The position numbers and the translations under genes are program-made. The notes below the pieces were generated by a model. The model did no database searches. It was not told the origin of the DNA and was given only the letters and a program-made list of their open reading frames with translations. Of a DNA stretch of 64,000 nucleotides, positions 9,701-21,020 are shown piece by piece. Numbering within the stretch: the stretch's first letter is position 1; each line of letters begins with the position of its first letter. This stretch comes from Tetragonia tetragonoides (lineage: Eukaryota; Streptophyta; Magnoliopsida; Caryophyllales; Aizoaceae), in NCBI GenBank assembly GCA_038025085.1, contig CM076140.1:17256001-17320000 (forward strand), in the 5' to 3' direction.

Positions 9701-12700
9701 GGTAATCAATGCATAGTTGCAAGTTCCAACTACTCTTTAAGCTACAGGTCCACTTTTATGATCTTTTAGTTTTTCCTAATCTTTATCCTGGGTGACCAGG
9801 AGGCAGAACAAGCATTTCATTTTGAATAAGAAAAACTACCACAAGCATCATAATTCAGGTCTTCTTTATAAATAAGGAAAAGGACAACATAGAATCCCTC
9901 TAAGAAGATAGTTTCCTCCAATGCAAACTTTTCAAAGTGGCATGCCAATAACATTGAATGGTAGACAACAACTCAAGATAGTTCACAAACAAAAGGTCAT
10001 AAAGAAGCAAGAAACACAACCCCATCACACAAGATCACCCCGTAAACTTGTCCAAGAAGATATGGTCATTCTTGTCAAGCCAAAGCTTTTTTTAAAACAT
10101 ACAAATGTATTTTAAGACATCTCACATAAATAAATAAAATTCATGTTGTACTTTCCAAACTTAGATAGTTTGACAACATGGTGGATCATTACTTCAACTG
10201 CCCAACAATTACAGTCTGTTGACCTTTCTCAAATACTAAGAAATAATTTAAAGATGTACATCTATCATTTTGTACATCATATGGCTTTGAGTTTGTTTCA
10301 AGTCAAAGAGGGTAACATTGTCATTGACACTTCAGGATGAAAACTTAATTTTAAGACACAATCGTCTTCTGAAAATGGTTCAAATATTAGATACAGGTCA
10401 AGAGCTTCTGAAGGCACTAAATTTGCTTATCATGGGTGATCGAACCATAATCAAAGCAGAAAACATAACTGCCTCACCTTTCCATGGTGTTGTATAGCAG
10501 TGGCAATACCACCAGCATCAACCTCAGCAAGACTCTTGTCAGCATAAAATGCAGCCTTCTGGTGAGGATTTTCCCCGTAACGGAGAGAGCTTTTGAGGGA
10601 CAATGGAACCGTGAAGCTTGGTGGAAATTTATCTTCAACAAACAAAAATGCATCAGTCTCATCTACATAAAGACACATCTAACTTGAAATCTCTGTCAAT
10701 AATATATTAGTATAGTGCTTGTATGTGGAGAGATATGCTGTGTTTCTAATGATAGAATAGGATAATTATATACCAGAGTGGTCTTCAATAAACATCTAAA
10801 CCGAACAAGAGGCTGAACAGCAAATGTGAAAAGCAGACCTCTGAGCAACTAGACGTGCAATCAGGCAATCATATGTGCACAAGTCATAAGATGTATGTTT
10901 ACAAAGAGTACCTCCTCCAGTCTGCTTCCACAGCCACTCTGACACTGCAGAATCATAAGCAGCTACATGCTGAAAAGCCTTCCAAGCAAGCTTCCTACGT
11001 AATTGTTGATCCTCCTGGTTTCCTTTAAGATGTTCCAGAAGAGCAGTATAGTCTTGTGGATCAACGACCACCAAAACATCTTTGTGATTCTATTCAATAT
11101 ACTCCCCGATTAGGATCTCAAAGAGTTATATGGAAAGTACAAGCTGCAGCTCAGCAAGATCACAAGAATAAAGAAAAGCAAAACAAAAGATAATGGTCAA
11201 GAAAAGTGAGTTCCAGGTAGCTAGTTCTTAATCAATTTAGATTAGGTACACGGAAGTAGATATGAACACTTAAACCTCAGTTAACAATCAACTTAAGTGT
11301 TTACTAAGTAACATGAGGTTTATCACAGACAAACAAAAGATTTAGGATCAGATTAGAAGAGACATGAAGTGTACCAGGCTCATATTAGAGTCTATAGTTT
11401 ACTTCATAAGTTGGCTAAATTCAGTAACCATGGTGACAACTTCAGTTGCATTTAAGCACTTCGAAAACTGTAAACTAAAACAATAAACAAAAGTTAACGT
11501 TATAACTCCATGGAAGTCATAATTTCTTCTCATATCCTATCAGCGGTGCTGAGTCTGCTGACAAGATAAGAAGGAAAAATGGTGTCCGGACATGTCCTAA
11601 GCTCTAACTCAAGCTACAGAAGTGGTAAGTGACCTTTTCCCAGCGGCCCAAGAAGTAGCTAAAGTAATGAGAATGAACTTTAAAATAAGTGGATTTTAAG
11701 CGACAAATCTCTTTGGAATTGTGATTTCTTTTCTGTCATGGGTTCTTGGGGGCAGTGCTATAGAAAAAAAAAACAATTAACCATTTGAAAACAGAAATGA
11801 ATTGAAGCACCTCCTATCTTTTCATCTCTGACCTCTGTCCACCTCCTCCCCCATCAAAGAGACAAAAGCATACAAATCATTCATGCAAAACTTAGGTAAC
11901 CAGGTAGCAAGTTGATGTGGAAGCACCTCCATAAGACAAGCTTAGGTTACATTAAGCTTTTAAACAGAATAGTTTCAAAGCTGCTAACTCTAGGCTATGT
12001 TTGGCACAAACAAGTGGCTTTTTTTTCAACGCTCAGCTACCAAACAGTTTGCAAGATTATTTTCAATTTGCAGCGGGCTGATTTTGTGAAGCTACCCATA
12101 CTAGCTTTCAACTTGCAAATACAGCTACAACTAGTTTATTAGCTTTTCCTAGAAACTTTCAACTATTTTCTACTAATTTCTTACCTCTTTTAACTTCACA
12201 ACTAATTCTCTGCCAAGCATAGCCTTAATGTATTTCAGCTTGGGTTTCTTATGCTTATATCTTAATAGGTTCATGTCCTCCCTGGGCAATGCTACGCAGA
12301 CAAGATCATTGGTGGGCATATTTTCATGGGCAAGTAGCTGCACCTCGGTTTCCATCCAATTGAACACTCACCTGAAGAGAATGGCCAACACTACAAACTT
12401 GTGCAGTTAGAAGACTCAAGATTCTTTTTAACTCTTGGGCAGGGACATCGAATTCTACACCTCGCGGTCCATAAATATGTCCTTCATTGTCCTATGGATT
12501 TGAGCTTTTAAAATAAATGATAATCGATAGCAGTGAGATTAATGTTCATTGTTGCTTGCTAGAGGTCCCTGAAGTGCTAAAAGGGTTAACTGGGTCATGC
12601 CCACTCCCCATCAGCCCGAGAGCTGTGGTGTACTGTGTTCATGGTCCAAATTCGAATTGATTTTCTCTTATGAGCCAAGCCCATTTGAGAATGGTCATAC

Positions 12701-15700
12701 ATGTTGGGAATCCTCAGGCATTCTAACTTCATGGATAGGATCAAGGTTCAAGGTTAGGTGACAATAACTCTCTTGAGGTCAAATGTCCTTAGTTGTCCAA
12801 ATTGATGGTTATGTGCGCAGGCCTCTGTTGAAGGGAGCCCATTTTCCAAGGGGTAAGAGAGTGGCCCTAATATTATGTGAGTACATAAGTAGGTTATTGA
12901 CATGCTGAGCGAGTTTGCATAGTTCCTACACATGAGATATGAACCTCATGTTGGCAGTTACCTCTACTAAAAATGACAACAAAGCTATGCCCCTTTTGAA
13001 TGTCACTACTTTGGTTAGTGACCTTAACTCCTTAAGATGGCATATAGATCTCATTCTGACTTTTTAGAAGGGTTGCCGATTCCCTATTTAAACAGGAGAC
13101 TCGTACATTGTAAACTTCACTCAGCTTGAACTGATTCATTTCTTAGCTGGGTAATTTAACTTCACCACTAATAGTTTTTATTTTCCCCACTTAATCGTAT
13201 CTTGGTGGAGCATTAGGTTTCATCCTTCGGAGTTAAGTGTTCAAACTCGGTGGAGCTTAGGTTCATGCAAGTTATATGTTCAACTTAGTTCTTGTTCAAT
13301 AGCAAATAGTTCTCTTTGTTTAGCAGAAGGAAAATAAGACAAACAATGAAAATTTACCAATATTTACCAATGTTCCAAGTCAGATAACTACCTTTGCAGC
13401 AGCTCTGATCATGGCAGGTCCACCAATGTCGATATTCTCAATTCCCTCCTCAAACTGAACTCCTCCAGCAGAGGAAACTTTTTCATAAAAAGGGTACAAA
13501 TTTACTACCACGATATCAAAGGTTCCTGGCCGAAAATTGCACATAATATATGTTAAACCATGCATAATCATATCCAGGGGAAAAAAAAATTGTGTTAGTA
13601 GTCAGCTTAAGGAATTACTCACCTATTCCATGTTGCTCGAGAGCTTCCACGTGATGCTTTAGGTCTCTTCTAGCAAGGATGCCCCCATGTATGTACGGGT
13701 GCAGAGTCTTCACACGACCATCAAGCTATAAAAAGACAAAGTGACAAATTTATCTTCTTCAGAATAATGTATCATATTTCAAAATCTCCTTTCCTGTCTT
13801 GCTTCTTTCTTTTCTTCCTTTCCTCTGTGCATTTTTTAGCATATCGTTCTTAGAGGGTGCTTTCATTGCCTCTGATTCCCAGCCTTTGCATTGAAAGATG
13901 GGGGCGAGGGGGAGGGGATGTAATGAGTCCATCAAAAAGATCTATTTGTCGTCATCAAGACATGAGCTACACTTGATAGATGTCTTAAAGGAGTAACACC
14001 CATCCCCAAAGTGTGTTTAGCGTGTTGCATTCAAAGTAAAATTCAATGGTTAAATTTAAATAGCATATGAAAGCTAATTGAAGTGTCCTAGTATATTCTT
14101 GTTGAATCTATCAAGTTATAAATAAGCCAGAACTATGTGCAAAATAAACATAATACTGACCATTTCAGGAAAACGAGTCAGCTGCTCCACTTTGGTCACA
14201 GAGACACCAGCAGTTTCCAGAGCAGTTGCAGTTCCTCCTGTTGAAACGATTGTGTATCTACGTTGCAGTTAATTTGGTCAGAACGAGAAAATTTTGTGAT
14301 TATGATTTCACTTTGCAATGACTCTATTCACTTTAAGTAGAGAGGCAAACAAACAATAACAATGAATGATGTAACCATAACCCGACTATGATGATGCTGA
14401 AGGTGGTAGCAACTACACCAACTATATTTTTTTTAAAATTAAATTAGGTTATGAATCAGACTATTGTACAACAAAGAGGATAAAGCATCCTCTAGAGGAA
14501 GACTAATTACAGATTAGCCCAACTATGTTGGACCTTAGAGATGGTATAACTCCTAAAAGTCCCAACCACCTTAGTCTATAAGGAGGCTAAGTACTCTGAT
14601 CCAAGAGTAGGTCCAATGACAATGAGGATCGAGAGAACACCTCGTGTTCTCTAACCAAATGCATCACAAAGTAACCAAGAGAGCAATTAGTGACTATAAC
14701 TGTAAGAAGATAATACCCTACTTACTACATTCTTTGTGTAAAGCCATTGGCTCAAATGTTTTGCTAGGGGGGGGGGGGGGCAGTGAATTGTGTGACACGG
14801 CTTTCGACTAATATCAGAATGCATTTCATCATGGGCAACAGATATAATTGCACAATAAATCTCCATCAATCTTTCACACTTGATAGTGATGTTATAACCT
14901 TTACACAGATTCGGATTCTGAAACAACATTAATTAAAAAAAGTGTCCTGACAACATTGTTCATCTATTATCACCCCAACATTGACTTCCAATTTGATATA
15001 TCTTTGTTCAGACACCATCCTCAAAAGATAAGTTGAGTCGCCTATCACTTTCAGCTATTGTTAGGTTAGTCACCCAATCTGCTCAAGAACAAGGAAATAT
15101 TCGGACTACCATCCCAAAATAACTTGCATACGAGTAAAGAAAAAAGAAATAGAATGAAGAGAGAAGAATGCAGATGTAAGGGAACATAACTTTCAAGCAA
15201 TTAGAGACAAAAGTCAAATACAATAAATTTCTGATATGACATTGTTTGACCTTATACAGCAATTGGAAAAGTAAACCCAACAAAGGGAGTATGACAATTA
15301 AACAATAAACATGAAGCATTCCATATGTAAGTACTGGGCAGTGACAGAAGTTGCTAGTGGCATATAGAACTAGTTCTTCCATTAACCTTCGAAGTCTTGA
15401 AAATAACACAACTCCAACAAACACAGAAAATTAATATCCAAAAACTCACCCTAAACTCTGCAACCCACTTCCGAGCAATGCCAAATCACTCTTATCGGAC
15501 AGCGAAATCAATGCCCGCTTGGTCCCTGATCCTACACATTACGAAATGATTAAGCGAAAAGGAACCAAAGAATATCCAAAGACCCAAAGCACATTTATAT
15601 GATGATACAAAAGTGAAATTACCTGAAGCAGTAGAGGAAGATTCTATCTGTGATGCAGAGACAGATTCTGAAACAGACATAGCTCTAGAATAACCTCGTT

Positions 15701-16001
15701 TAGAGCTTGATTTCAATGACAATAGTCCAAAATCAGCTAACCCTACTGCAACCTGATACTATCCAAATATTATTTTTTTTTAGATAAAGCTGATACTATC
15801 CAAATATTAGAAGTGCCATGATGTTTTTTCCCCATTCTTTTAGGGTTAAGGAAATAAAACAAACAATGGAGGCGTTTGATTTACCGTTTGGGTGCTTAAT
15901 TTGTGAGAACCAAAAGGGTGAACACTTAAACGGTTGACAATGGAGGTTGAGGTTGAAGTTGAGGGTGCTTTACATGCACTTGCCACAGAAAATGCAGGCA
16001 T
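6766..16001 (-). CDS. Bifunctional AICAR transformylase/IMP cyclohydrolase, 12 exons
   Basis: Catalyses the last two steps of de novo purine (IMP) synthesis, in plants in the plastid. Coding exons (minus strand): 16001-15885, 15752-15623, 15525-15450, 14257-14161, 13725-13623, 13525-13392, 11089-10912, 10632-10478, 8557-8348, 8087-7740, 7409-7283, 6917-6766. All introns are GT-AG, all phases match, and the total is 609 codons including the TGA (608 residues, near the ~596 I recall for Arabidopsis). The N-terminus is Ser/Thr-rich ([20 protein letters not shown]), fitting a plastid transit peptide. The cyclohydrolase part shows [22 protein letters not shown] and [13 protein letters not shown]. 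The transformylase part shows [10 protein letters not shown], the catalytic [18 protein letters not shown] and KHVKSNAIV, and the protein ends EVRHFRH. MPAFS is the first in-frame ATG. The frame is intact, so the gene looks functional. The symbol is left blank because plants have no settled one (purH in bacteria, ATIC in animals). Confidence 0.95.
8809..9233 (-). mobile_element. 5'-truncated LINE in an intron of the purine gene
   Basis: The 401-bp insertion at 8821-9221 is flanked by a 12-bp target-site duplication GGAAAACAACAA (8809-8820 and 9222-9233). The left end is a T-run, i.e. the poly(A) side of a minus-strand LINE. The minus frame encodes the LINE C-terminus ([15 protein letters not shown], then [21 protein letters not shown]), the zf-RVT-type tail seen in several other copies here. 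It lies inside the 8558-10477 intron and leaves the splice sites untouched. Confidence 0.9.
9234..10477. other. Rest of a purine-gene intron
   Basis: AT-rich intron DNA between the LINE and the exon at 10478. No gene or repeat is recognised. Confidence 0.5.
11090..13391. other. Long intron of the purine gene
   Basis: A 2.3-kb intron between exons 13525-13392 and 11089-10912. It contains the MITE-like element at 11992-12225. The remainder is unremarkable. Confidence 0.7.
11992..12225. mobile_element. MITE-like element with 15-bp terminal inverted repeats
   Basis: The left end AGGCTATGTTTGGCA (11992-12006) and right end TGCCAAGCATAGCCT (12211-12225) are inverted repeats with one mismatch. The TTTGGCA-type end is typical of hAT or Harbinger-derived MITEs. 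No clean target-site duplication is visible, so the superfamily is undecided. Confidence 0.65.
14258..15449. other. Purine-gene intron near its 5' end
   Basis: About 1.2 kb of AT-rich intron with a ~14-G run around 14766-14780. No transposon ends or coding sequence are recognised. Confidence 0.5.
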
Positions 16002-16500
16002 CTCCAGTTCAATATGCAACGCAACACCCAAATTGTTAATTTTTTTCTCCTTAAAATGAATAGCATTTACAAAATTGCAGCTAATACCCAACTCAAAATT
16101 AGTCCCCAGGAAAAAGAAAAAAATGGTATAAAGTTAAAGAAGCCATTTTTCACCACAAAATTTGATGGGTTGAAGCAAAAAGCATGTGATGTGAGAAATA
16201 GATTCCAAAAGCAACATGGTAAAGGCAAAATTCTCAACTATTTTCCTATGTGGTATTAATTAGGCTAGCAAAAGATAGAAATACAGGCAGCTAAAATACA
16301 GTTTAGTAACTATATAACAGAGCAAAGATAATTAAGGGATAGGATTTAGAAGTACCTGAAGAGAGTTGTATGTGTATATGGAGCCACGGGCTATGGTGCT
16401 GAGATGTCTGAGAAAAAGAACGAGCACAGCGTATGGAGAGAGAGAGAAGGGGGGGTTATGGTACTGGGAAATGAAAGAGCAGGAGGGTTTTAGCGGATTC
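16002..16500 (-). promoter_or_regulatory. Leader and promoter region of the purine gene
   Basis: A donor-like site CAG|GTACTT on the minus strand ends at 16356, with possible acceptors before the ATG (for example TTTTAAG near 16040), suggesting a 5'-UTR intron. No TATA box can be assigned with confidence. Confidence 0.35.
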
Positions 16501-16619
16501 TTGCTACGCTTCCTTCATTCGGGCTACAGGATACTGTTTTTAGTGCTAAAATTTTCCCCCAAAATAATCATAAACATGTTTCCCTCAAAAACAAAAAATC
16601 ATAAACATGTTAATATAAT

Positions 16620-16954
16620 TACTCCCTCCGTTAGACGGGTTTAGTTGGCATTACTCTCATTATTCCACCCCCGAAATGGGGGTTCGATTCTCATCCCCAC
16701 AGTTTGGGATCCCCTTTATCATCTCCCCAAGTTGCTGAGTTTTCTGTTTGATTTTTTGAGTATTGATTTGTAAAAAAATTACAAACATTTAAAATATCAA
16801 AATACTATTTTTCGATTCATTTTTATTTGTACTTCCACAATATCAACTTTTTATAATTTTGATAATAATATAATTATAGTTATTAATGGTCAAAGTGTTG
16901 TCTCGTAGACCGCATAAAAAGAAACATGAAACTCAATTTGGAGCGGATGGAGTA
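16620..16954. mobile_element. Stowaway-type MITE
   Basis: Begins CTCCCTCCGTTAGACGGG (16622) and ends with the inverted counterpart GAGCGGATGGAG (16952). Both ends abut TA (16620-16621, 16953-16954), the duplication expected for Tc1/mariner-derived Stowaway elements. The ends are imperfectly matched, so it is an old copy. The interior holds a tRNA-like GGTTCGATTC box of unclear meaning. Confidence 0.65.
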
Positions 16955-17024
16955 TATTTTATTTTCCACTTGGTGTGTGGTTTTTTATTTTTTTATTTCC
17001 AGCAGATACCACCATGTACGGTAT

Positions 17025-17213
17025 GTGCTTATTGAAGATATTGTATATTGTAAATAGGAAAATATTGTAAATATTAAATAGTTTTTACTAGCCTTAGGTT
17101 TGTATACTAGGCCTATTACTTTGTAACCTACTCTGTATTCTGTCCGTATATATTGGAACTAATATATAGGAAATCCCGAAAGGGGAATTCACCAAATCAC
17201 ATGGTACCAGAGC
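17025..17213 (+). mobile_element. Copia LTR followed by primer-binding site (plus orientation)
   Basis: The segment ends ...CACATGGTACCAGAGC. TGGTACCAGAGC at 17202-17213 is a near-match to the Ty1/copia primer-binding site TGGTATCAGAGC (initiator tRNA-Met), so the LTR ends at 17201. The left end is approximate. The LTR body has GATATTGTATATTGTAAATAGG and TTTGTAACCTACTCTGTATT, both also found inverted at 17936-18086. The leader continues to about 17440. Confidence 0.75.
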
Positions 17214-17529
17214 AAACCCTACCCTCTCTCAAATCAGTCGTGCACTGTCCCATCCGCCCGTCGTCCTTTGGACCGCCGACCACTTGACGGTGCTTCGCCA
17301 ACCGGATGTGACCTGCACCGCCCACCAACATCCCTCTTCTCCTTGATTCCGCTGCAACCGATCGCCTCTCGCCGAGTCCTATCTCTCCTTCTCCCTTTTA
17401 CCTCACGGTAATCCAAGTTCCACTTTTTTTTCTTTTATTCTTCAAGTCCTCTGAAAGCATTAGTTAAGTTTGCCCTCTTGCTTTCTTTATTCTTTTGTCA
17501 TATTGTCGTATCCTTGGGGTAGCACTGCC

Positions 17530-17923
17530 CATTGAATTTACTGCTAGAGGTAACAATTACAACCTGGGATATTATCTCACTGATGGTATCTACCCACTTT
17601 AGGCTGCTTTCATCCAAACAATTCCCAATCCTCAATAAGGGTTAATAAGAAAGGACGTGGAGCGTGTTTTTGGGATGCTACAAGCTCGATTTGCAATACT
17701 TCAAAGGCCAGCACTCACATGGGATCAAAACAATTTATGGCTAATTATAACGACTTGCATAATAATGCATAATATGATTGTTGAGGATAAAATATTCTCT
17801 GATGATGTTTTAACAGTTGAGCGCACCAATTTTGAAGAACTTCCTACTCAGTCTGACGAGAATGATGACGGCGATGAGGAGGATGATCCACCCCTGCCCA
17901 TTTGGATATTACTAAATATTTAG
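17530..17923 (+). pseudogene. PIF/Harbinger transposase C-terminal fragment
   Basis: Reading across frames gives NNYNLGYYLTDGIYP, then a TAG where this family has Trp, then AAFIQTIPNPQ. After a frame change comes DVERVFGMLQARFAI, then NLWLIITTCIIMHNMIVED and an acidic tail. These are conserved blocks of the plant Harbinger DDE transposase. The catalytic N-terminal part is absent. The stop and frameshift make it non-functional. It lies between two inverted copia LTRs. Confidence 0.85.
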
Positions 17924-17935
17924 CTAACATAAGGG

Positions 17936-18086
17936 ACGGTCGTTTTCTACAATATACTGACAGAATACAGAGTAGGTTACAAAATAACGGGCTTAATATA
18001 CAAACCTAAGCCTAATATAGGAAATTGTTTAATATTTACAATATTTTCCTATTTACAATATTTTCCTATTTACAATATCTACCACA
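17936..18086 (-). mobile_element. Copia LTR, truncated, minus orientation
   Basis: The reverse complement begins TGTGGTAGATATTGTAAATAGG and continues with GTTTGTATATTAAGCCC and TTTGTAACCTACTCTGTATT, aligning with the plus-strand LTR at 17025-17201. It is preceded on its own strand by a polypurine-like GGGGG and by copia pol sequence, as a 3' LTR should be. Its far end is lost at the Harbinger junction. Confidence 0.75.
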
Positions 18087-18375
18087 CCCCCGCAGTCGGA
18101 GCAGGAGGTAGACGAACGCTTAGACTGTAGCGAAAGTCATTAAATAGAGACGTAGGATGCCCCTTGGTGAAGATATCTGCATATTGAGAGCTAGCTAGTA
18201 CATGAAGAACATGAACCTGACCAAGGACAACTTTTTCATGAACAAAGTGAATATCAATCTCTATATGCTTAGTACGCTGGTGTTGAACTGGGTTAATGGA
18301 GAGATAAACGCACTAAAATTATCACAATAGATGAGTGTGGCACGAGTCACAAGGCGATGAAGCGTGTACTCAAGA
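18087..18375 (-). pseudogene. Copia pol RNase H C-terminal remnant
   Basis: The minus strand encodes YTLHRLVTRATLIYCDN, then after a frameshift VYLSINPVQHQRTKHIEID, VHEKVVLGQVHVLHVL, YADIFTKGHPTSLFNDFR and SLSVRLPPAPTAGV. This is the standard C-terminus of Ty1/copia polyproteins, ending at the 3' LTR. The frameshift makes it a relic. Confidence 0.85.
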
Positions 18376-19294
18376 GAAAGTATCACAACCTAGGTTTGGG
18401 CCTTTGCCTTTAGGGGAGGGAAATGATTGCGAAGGACATTAGCAATCATATCGTCGATTTCATTGTCTATCTCATCAATGAGGGTTTGTCGTTCATTTTC
18501 TTCAGATGAACTAAAACTACCAGAAAAACAGGAAATGAATACATGAGTAATGAAGTAAAAAGAGAATTTATGAATTGTAAAACAAAAAAAGAATTTAGGA
18601 TAGGAATTTATGAATTGTAGAGCAAAAAACATGATTTAGGAGAGGAATTTATGAATTTTACAACAAAAATAAAAAAGAATTTAGGAGAGAGAAAAGGGTA
18701 ATCTAAAGATTGTCCAAAAATATATCAAATTTAGTCTCATTTTATACAGGGTGGAAAAATATAGTCGTTGGTATTTTTTTAACATTTCTGATTTTCTTAT
18801 GTTTAGTTATAGTCGTTGCAAGTTTGCAACGACTCTTTTATTTTCAGCCAACAACTGGCTGATACGTGGCGCGCCAGCATTGCGCGTCAACCAGTCAGTT
18901 TAATAGTTTTTTGCTTCTTGCGGCACAAAAACGGCGTCGTTTCAATCATTTGAAGGCAAAAAAAAGGGACGCGGGCCCTTTAAGGCACTCATCAAGCATC
19001 CAGCGCGGGACAACACGACGAGTTGGGTTCGTTTTTGCCCCCCAAAACGAGCTCAACTCGTTTTTCTTTCTCCTTATTTTCTGTCTCCTCAGTTTTTTTC
19101 CCCAATGATCATTGAATACCCAAATTTTTGAGTTCATCATACTCTTTTTCCTCCTATGAACCCAAAAGGGTATAGGATCACCAATATACTCTTTCTCCTC
19201 CCTTAAATCATGCCTCATTTCTCACTCCTTTTCACATGCACTCTGTGTCATCCTCCCACTATGGTGCCATTGACTTATCTACCTATTCTTTCTC
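18376..19294. other. Intergenic DNA with possible transposase N-terminal remnant
   Basis: A minus frame (18390-18632) contains SSSEENERQTLIDEIDNEID, which is reminiscent of the acidic N-terminal region of Harbinger-type proteins, but the match is weak. The rest (18640-19290) includes a repeated GTCGTTG motif and CG-rich patches and is otherwise unassigned. Confidence 0.3.
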
Positions 19295-19471
19295 CTAGTG
19301 CCCCCAACATTTTTTTTTTAAAAGATGGTAAGGAGGCCCCACCTAGGAGGGGGGTAAGGGGATAAATTCCTCACTAGGTGGGTGATAGGATTTGAATCCG
19401 GGTCTTTTCCAAATTCAAGTGAGGTGGTTGCCATCTCGGCTCCCACCTCAATCCTCTAGTGCCCCCAACAT
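19295..19471 (-). mobile_element. SINE with 16-bp target-site duplication
   Basis: The body at 19311-19455 is bracketed by exact copies of CTAGTGCCCCCAACAT (19295-19310 and 19456-19471). On the minus strand it runs from GAGGTGGGAGCCGAGATGG, through a Pol III B-box-like GGATTCAAATCC, to a short poly(A) (T-run 19310-19319). The short length, B-box-like motif, A-tail and long duplication are diagnostic of a SINE moved by LINE machinery. The internal A box is not obvious. Confidence 0.85.
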
Positions 19472-20379
19472 ATCTCTATCATAATGGGTACTCTAAACTA
19501 GGTTGACAAGGCAAACCAAACCAAACCAAACCAAACCGAATCTATCCAATAAATTCATCAAACTTTTTGACAAGGCAAACAACGATAAGGCAAATAACCC
19601 TTAATATCTTTAATCCATTACTGTTATCATAATTAATTTGGTCCATCAAAAATAATTAACTAGTTTAGATTACACCTTTTATGATCTACTATTTACATTG
19701 AGTTGTTATAGTAATTCCCACTCCATAAAATCATTGAATTCGAAAGAAACAGAGGAGATTCAAACTTAGACAAATTTCACGAATAAACTGTAGAAACTAA
19801 AAAGCCAGAAACCCACTCGTTTTCTAGTTATTAGGGGATGGAATTATGAAATCACACGATGGTATTGGACTATTGGTGGTACACCTTCCAAAAACTAGTT
19901 CGTTAAGTCGTTACATGTCATTTTCAGTTTCTCTCATCTCCAAACCTCAACGACTCACATTTTAAGAGAGAGAAAGACGAAACAAGCTAACTGAGACAGG
20001 TGATGATGCCATAAACTCTCAGCAGTTTTCGATTCTTATAATTCTTCACAATTCGCAGCTCAAATTTTCCACCGATCAAGGTATATATCCATATAATTTT
20101 GTTCGATTTCTCAATTTCCTTATTATTATTATTATCATTATTATTATTACGAAATTGCGATTTTTCGGTGGCCCTAAAACCCTTGAATTCTCAGTTTACA
20201 AGCTGTGATTTGCCAATTCTCTCAATTCTTCAAAATTTTCTCAATTTTTTCTCTGATTTAGGTAAAAGCCATTTCATTTTGTCCGATTTCTCAAGTTCTT
20301 TTTAACGAAATTGCCATTTTCGATAGCTATAATACCCTTTTGTCTACTGGATTTTTTCTCTGAATACTGAAGAATTATG
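19472..20379. other. Upstream region of the SEC6-like locus
   Basis: Around 19920-20081 there is leader-like sequence (CTCTCATCTCC, AGAGAGAGAAAG, AATTCGCAGCTC) ending in a donor-like CAAG|GTATAT. It may be the original 5' UTR exon of the SEC6 copy. No coding exon for the SEC6 N-terminus follows it. Confidence 0.35.
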
Positions 20380-20745
20380 TGTGCCCAGCCACGGTGGGCG
20401 AATTCTTACAGATACTATTTGCTGCGATGAGGAGGATTAAGGAGGGGAAAGTGTTGTGGCGATGTGCTTGTATGGCATTACTTTGGTGCATTTGGTTGGA
20501 GAGAAACTCCACGGTTTTTTCCGAGACTGAGAAAACTATTGTTTATGTTTAGGATCACATAGTTTACTTGACTTCTCTTTGGGCTAAGGCGGCGGGAGCC
20601 TTTAAGGGTGTCTAGCTGACTTTAGTTCAACGCCATTGGCGTGGTGTGTAGATAGTTTTCTGTTTATATTGAGGATACCTTATCCTCCACCTTTTTGTAT
20701 TCTTTACCATTTAATTAATAAAATTTTCTCTTATCTTAGAAGAAG
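20380..20745 (+). mobile_element. 5'-truncated LINE fragment
   Basis: Matches the LINE tail family: CCAGCCACGGTGGGCGAATT, ATTTGGTTGGAGAGAAACTC, GCCTTTAAGGGTGTC, and the 3' end ATTAATAAAATTTTCTCTTA. A candidate imperfect duplication GAAGAATTA/GAAGAAGATTA flanks it. The frame is broken (a TAG in the WDHIVY region). Confidence 0.8.
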
Positions 20746-21020
20746 ATTACAGTATCATCAGGTTTCCGGTGTGAAGGTTTCTTGTATCTTGTACTTTACA
20801 TCCGTAGCCCATTTTCTTGGAATAAGGAAATTATAGAAAAGTGCTCTTATTACTCTTATTTTGTTATGTATCCAGGGATGGGAAGAAAATCAGTGCAGTA
20901 ACTTCTTCGAAGAACCTTGTCAGGCAAAAGTTGAAGGTTCAAGGAAAAGGCTATAAGGATAAATGCTATGAGAAAATGAGGAATACAATTGAAGAACGGT
21001 TTAGCAGGCTTCTTACTAAG

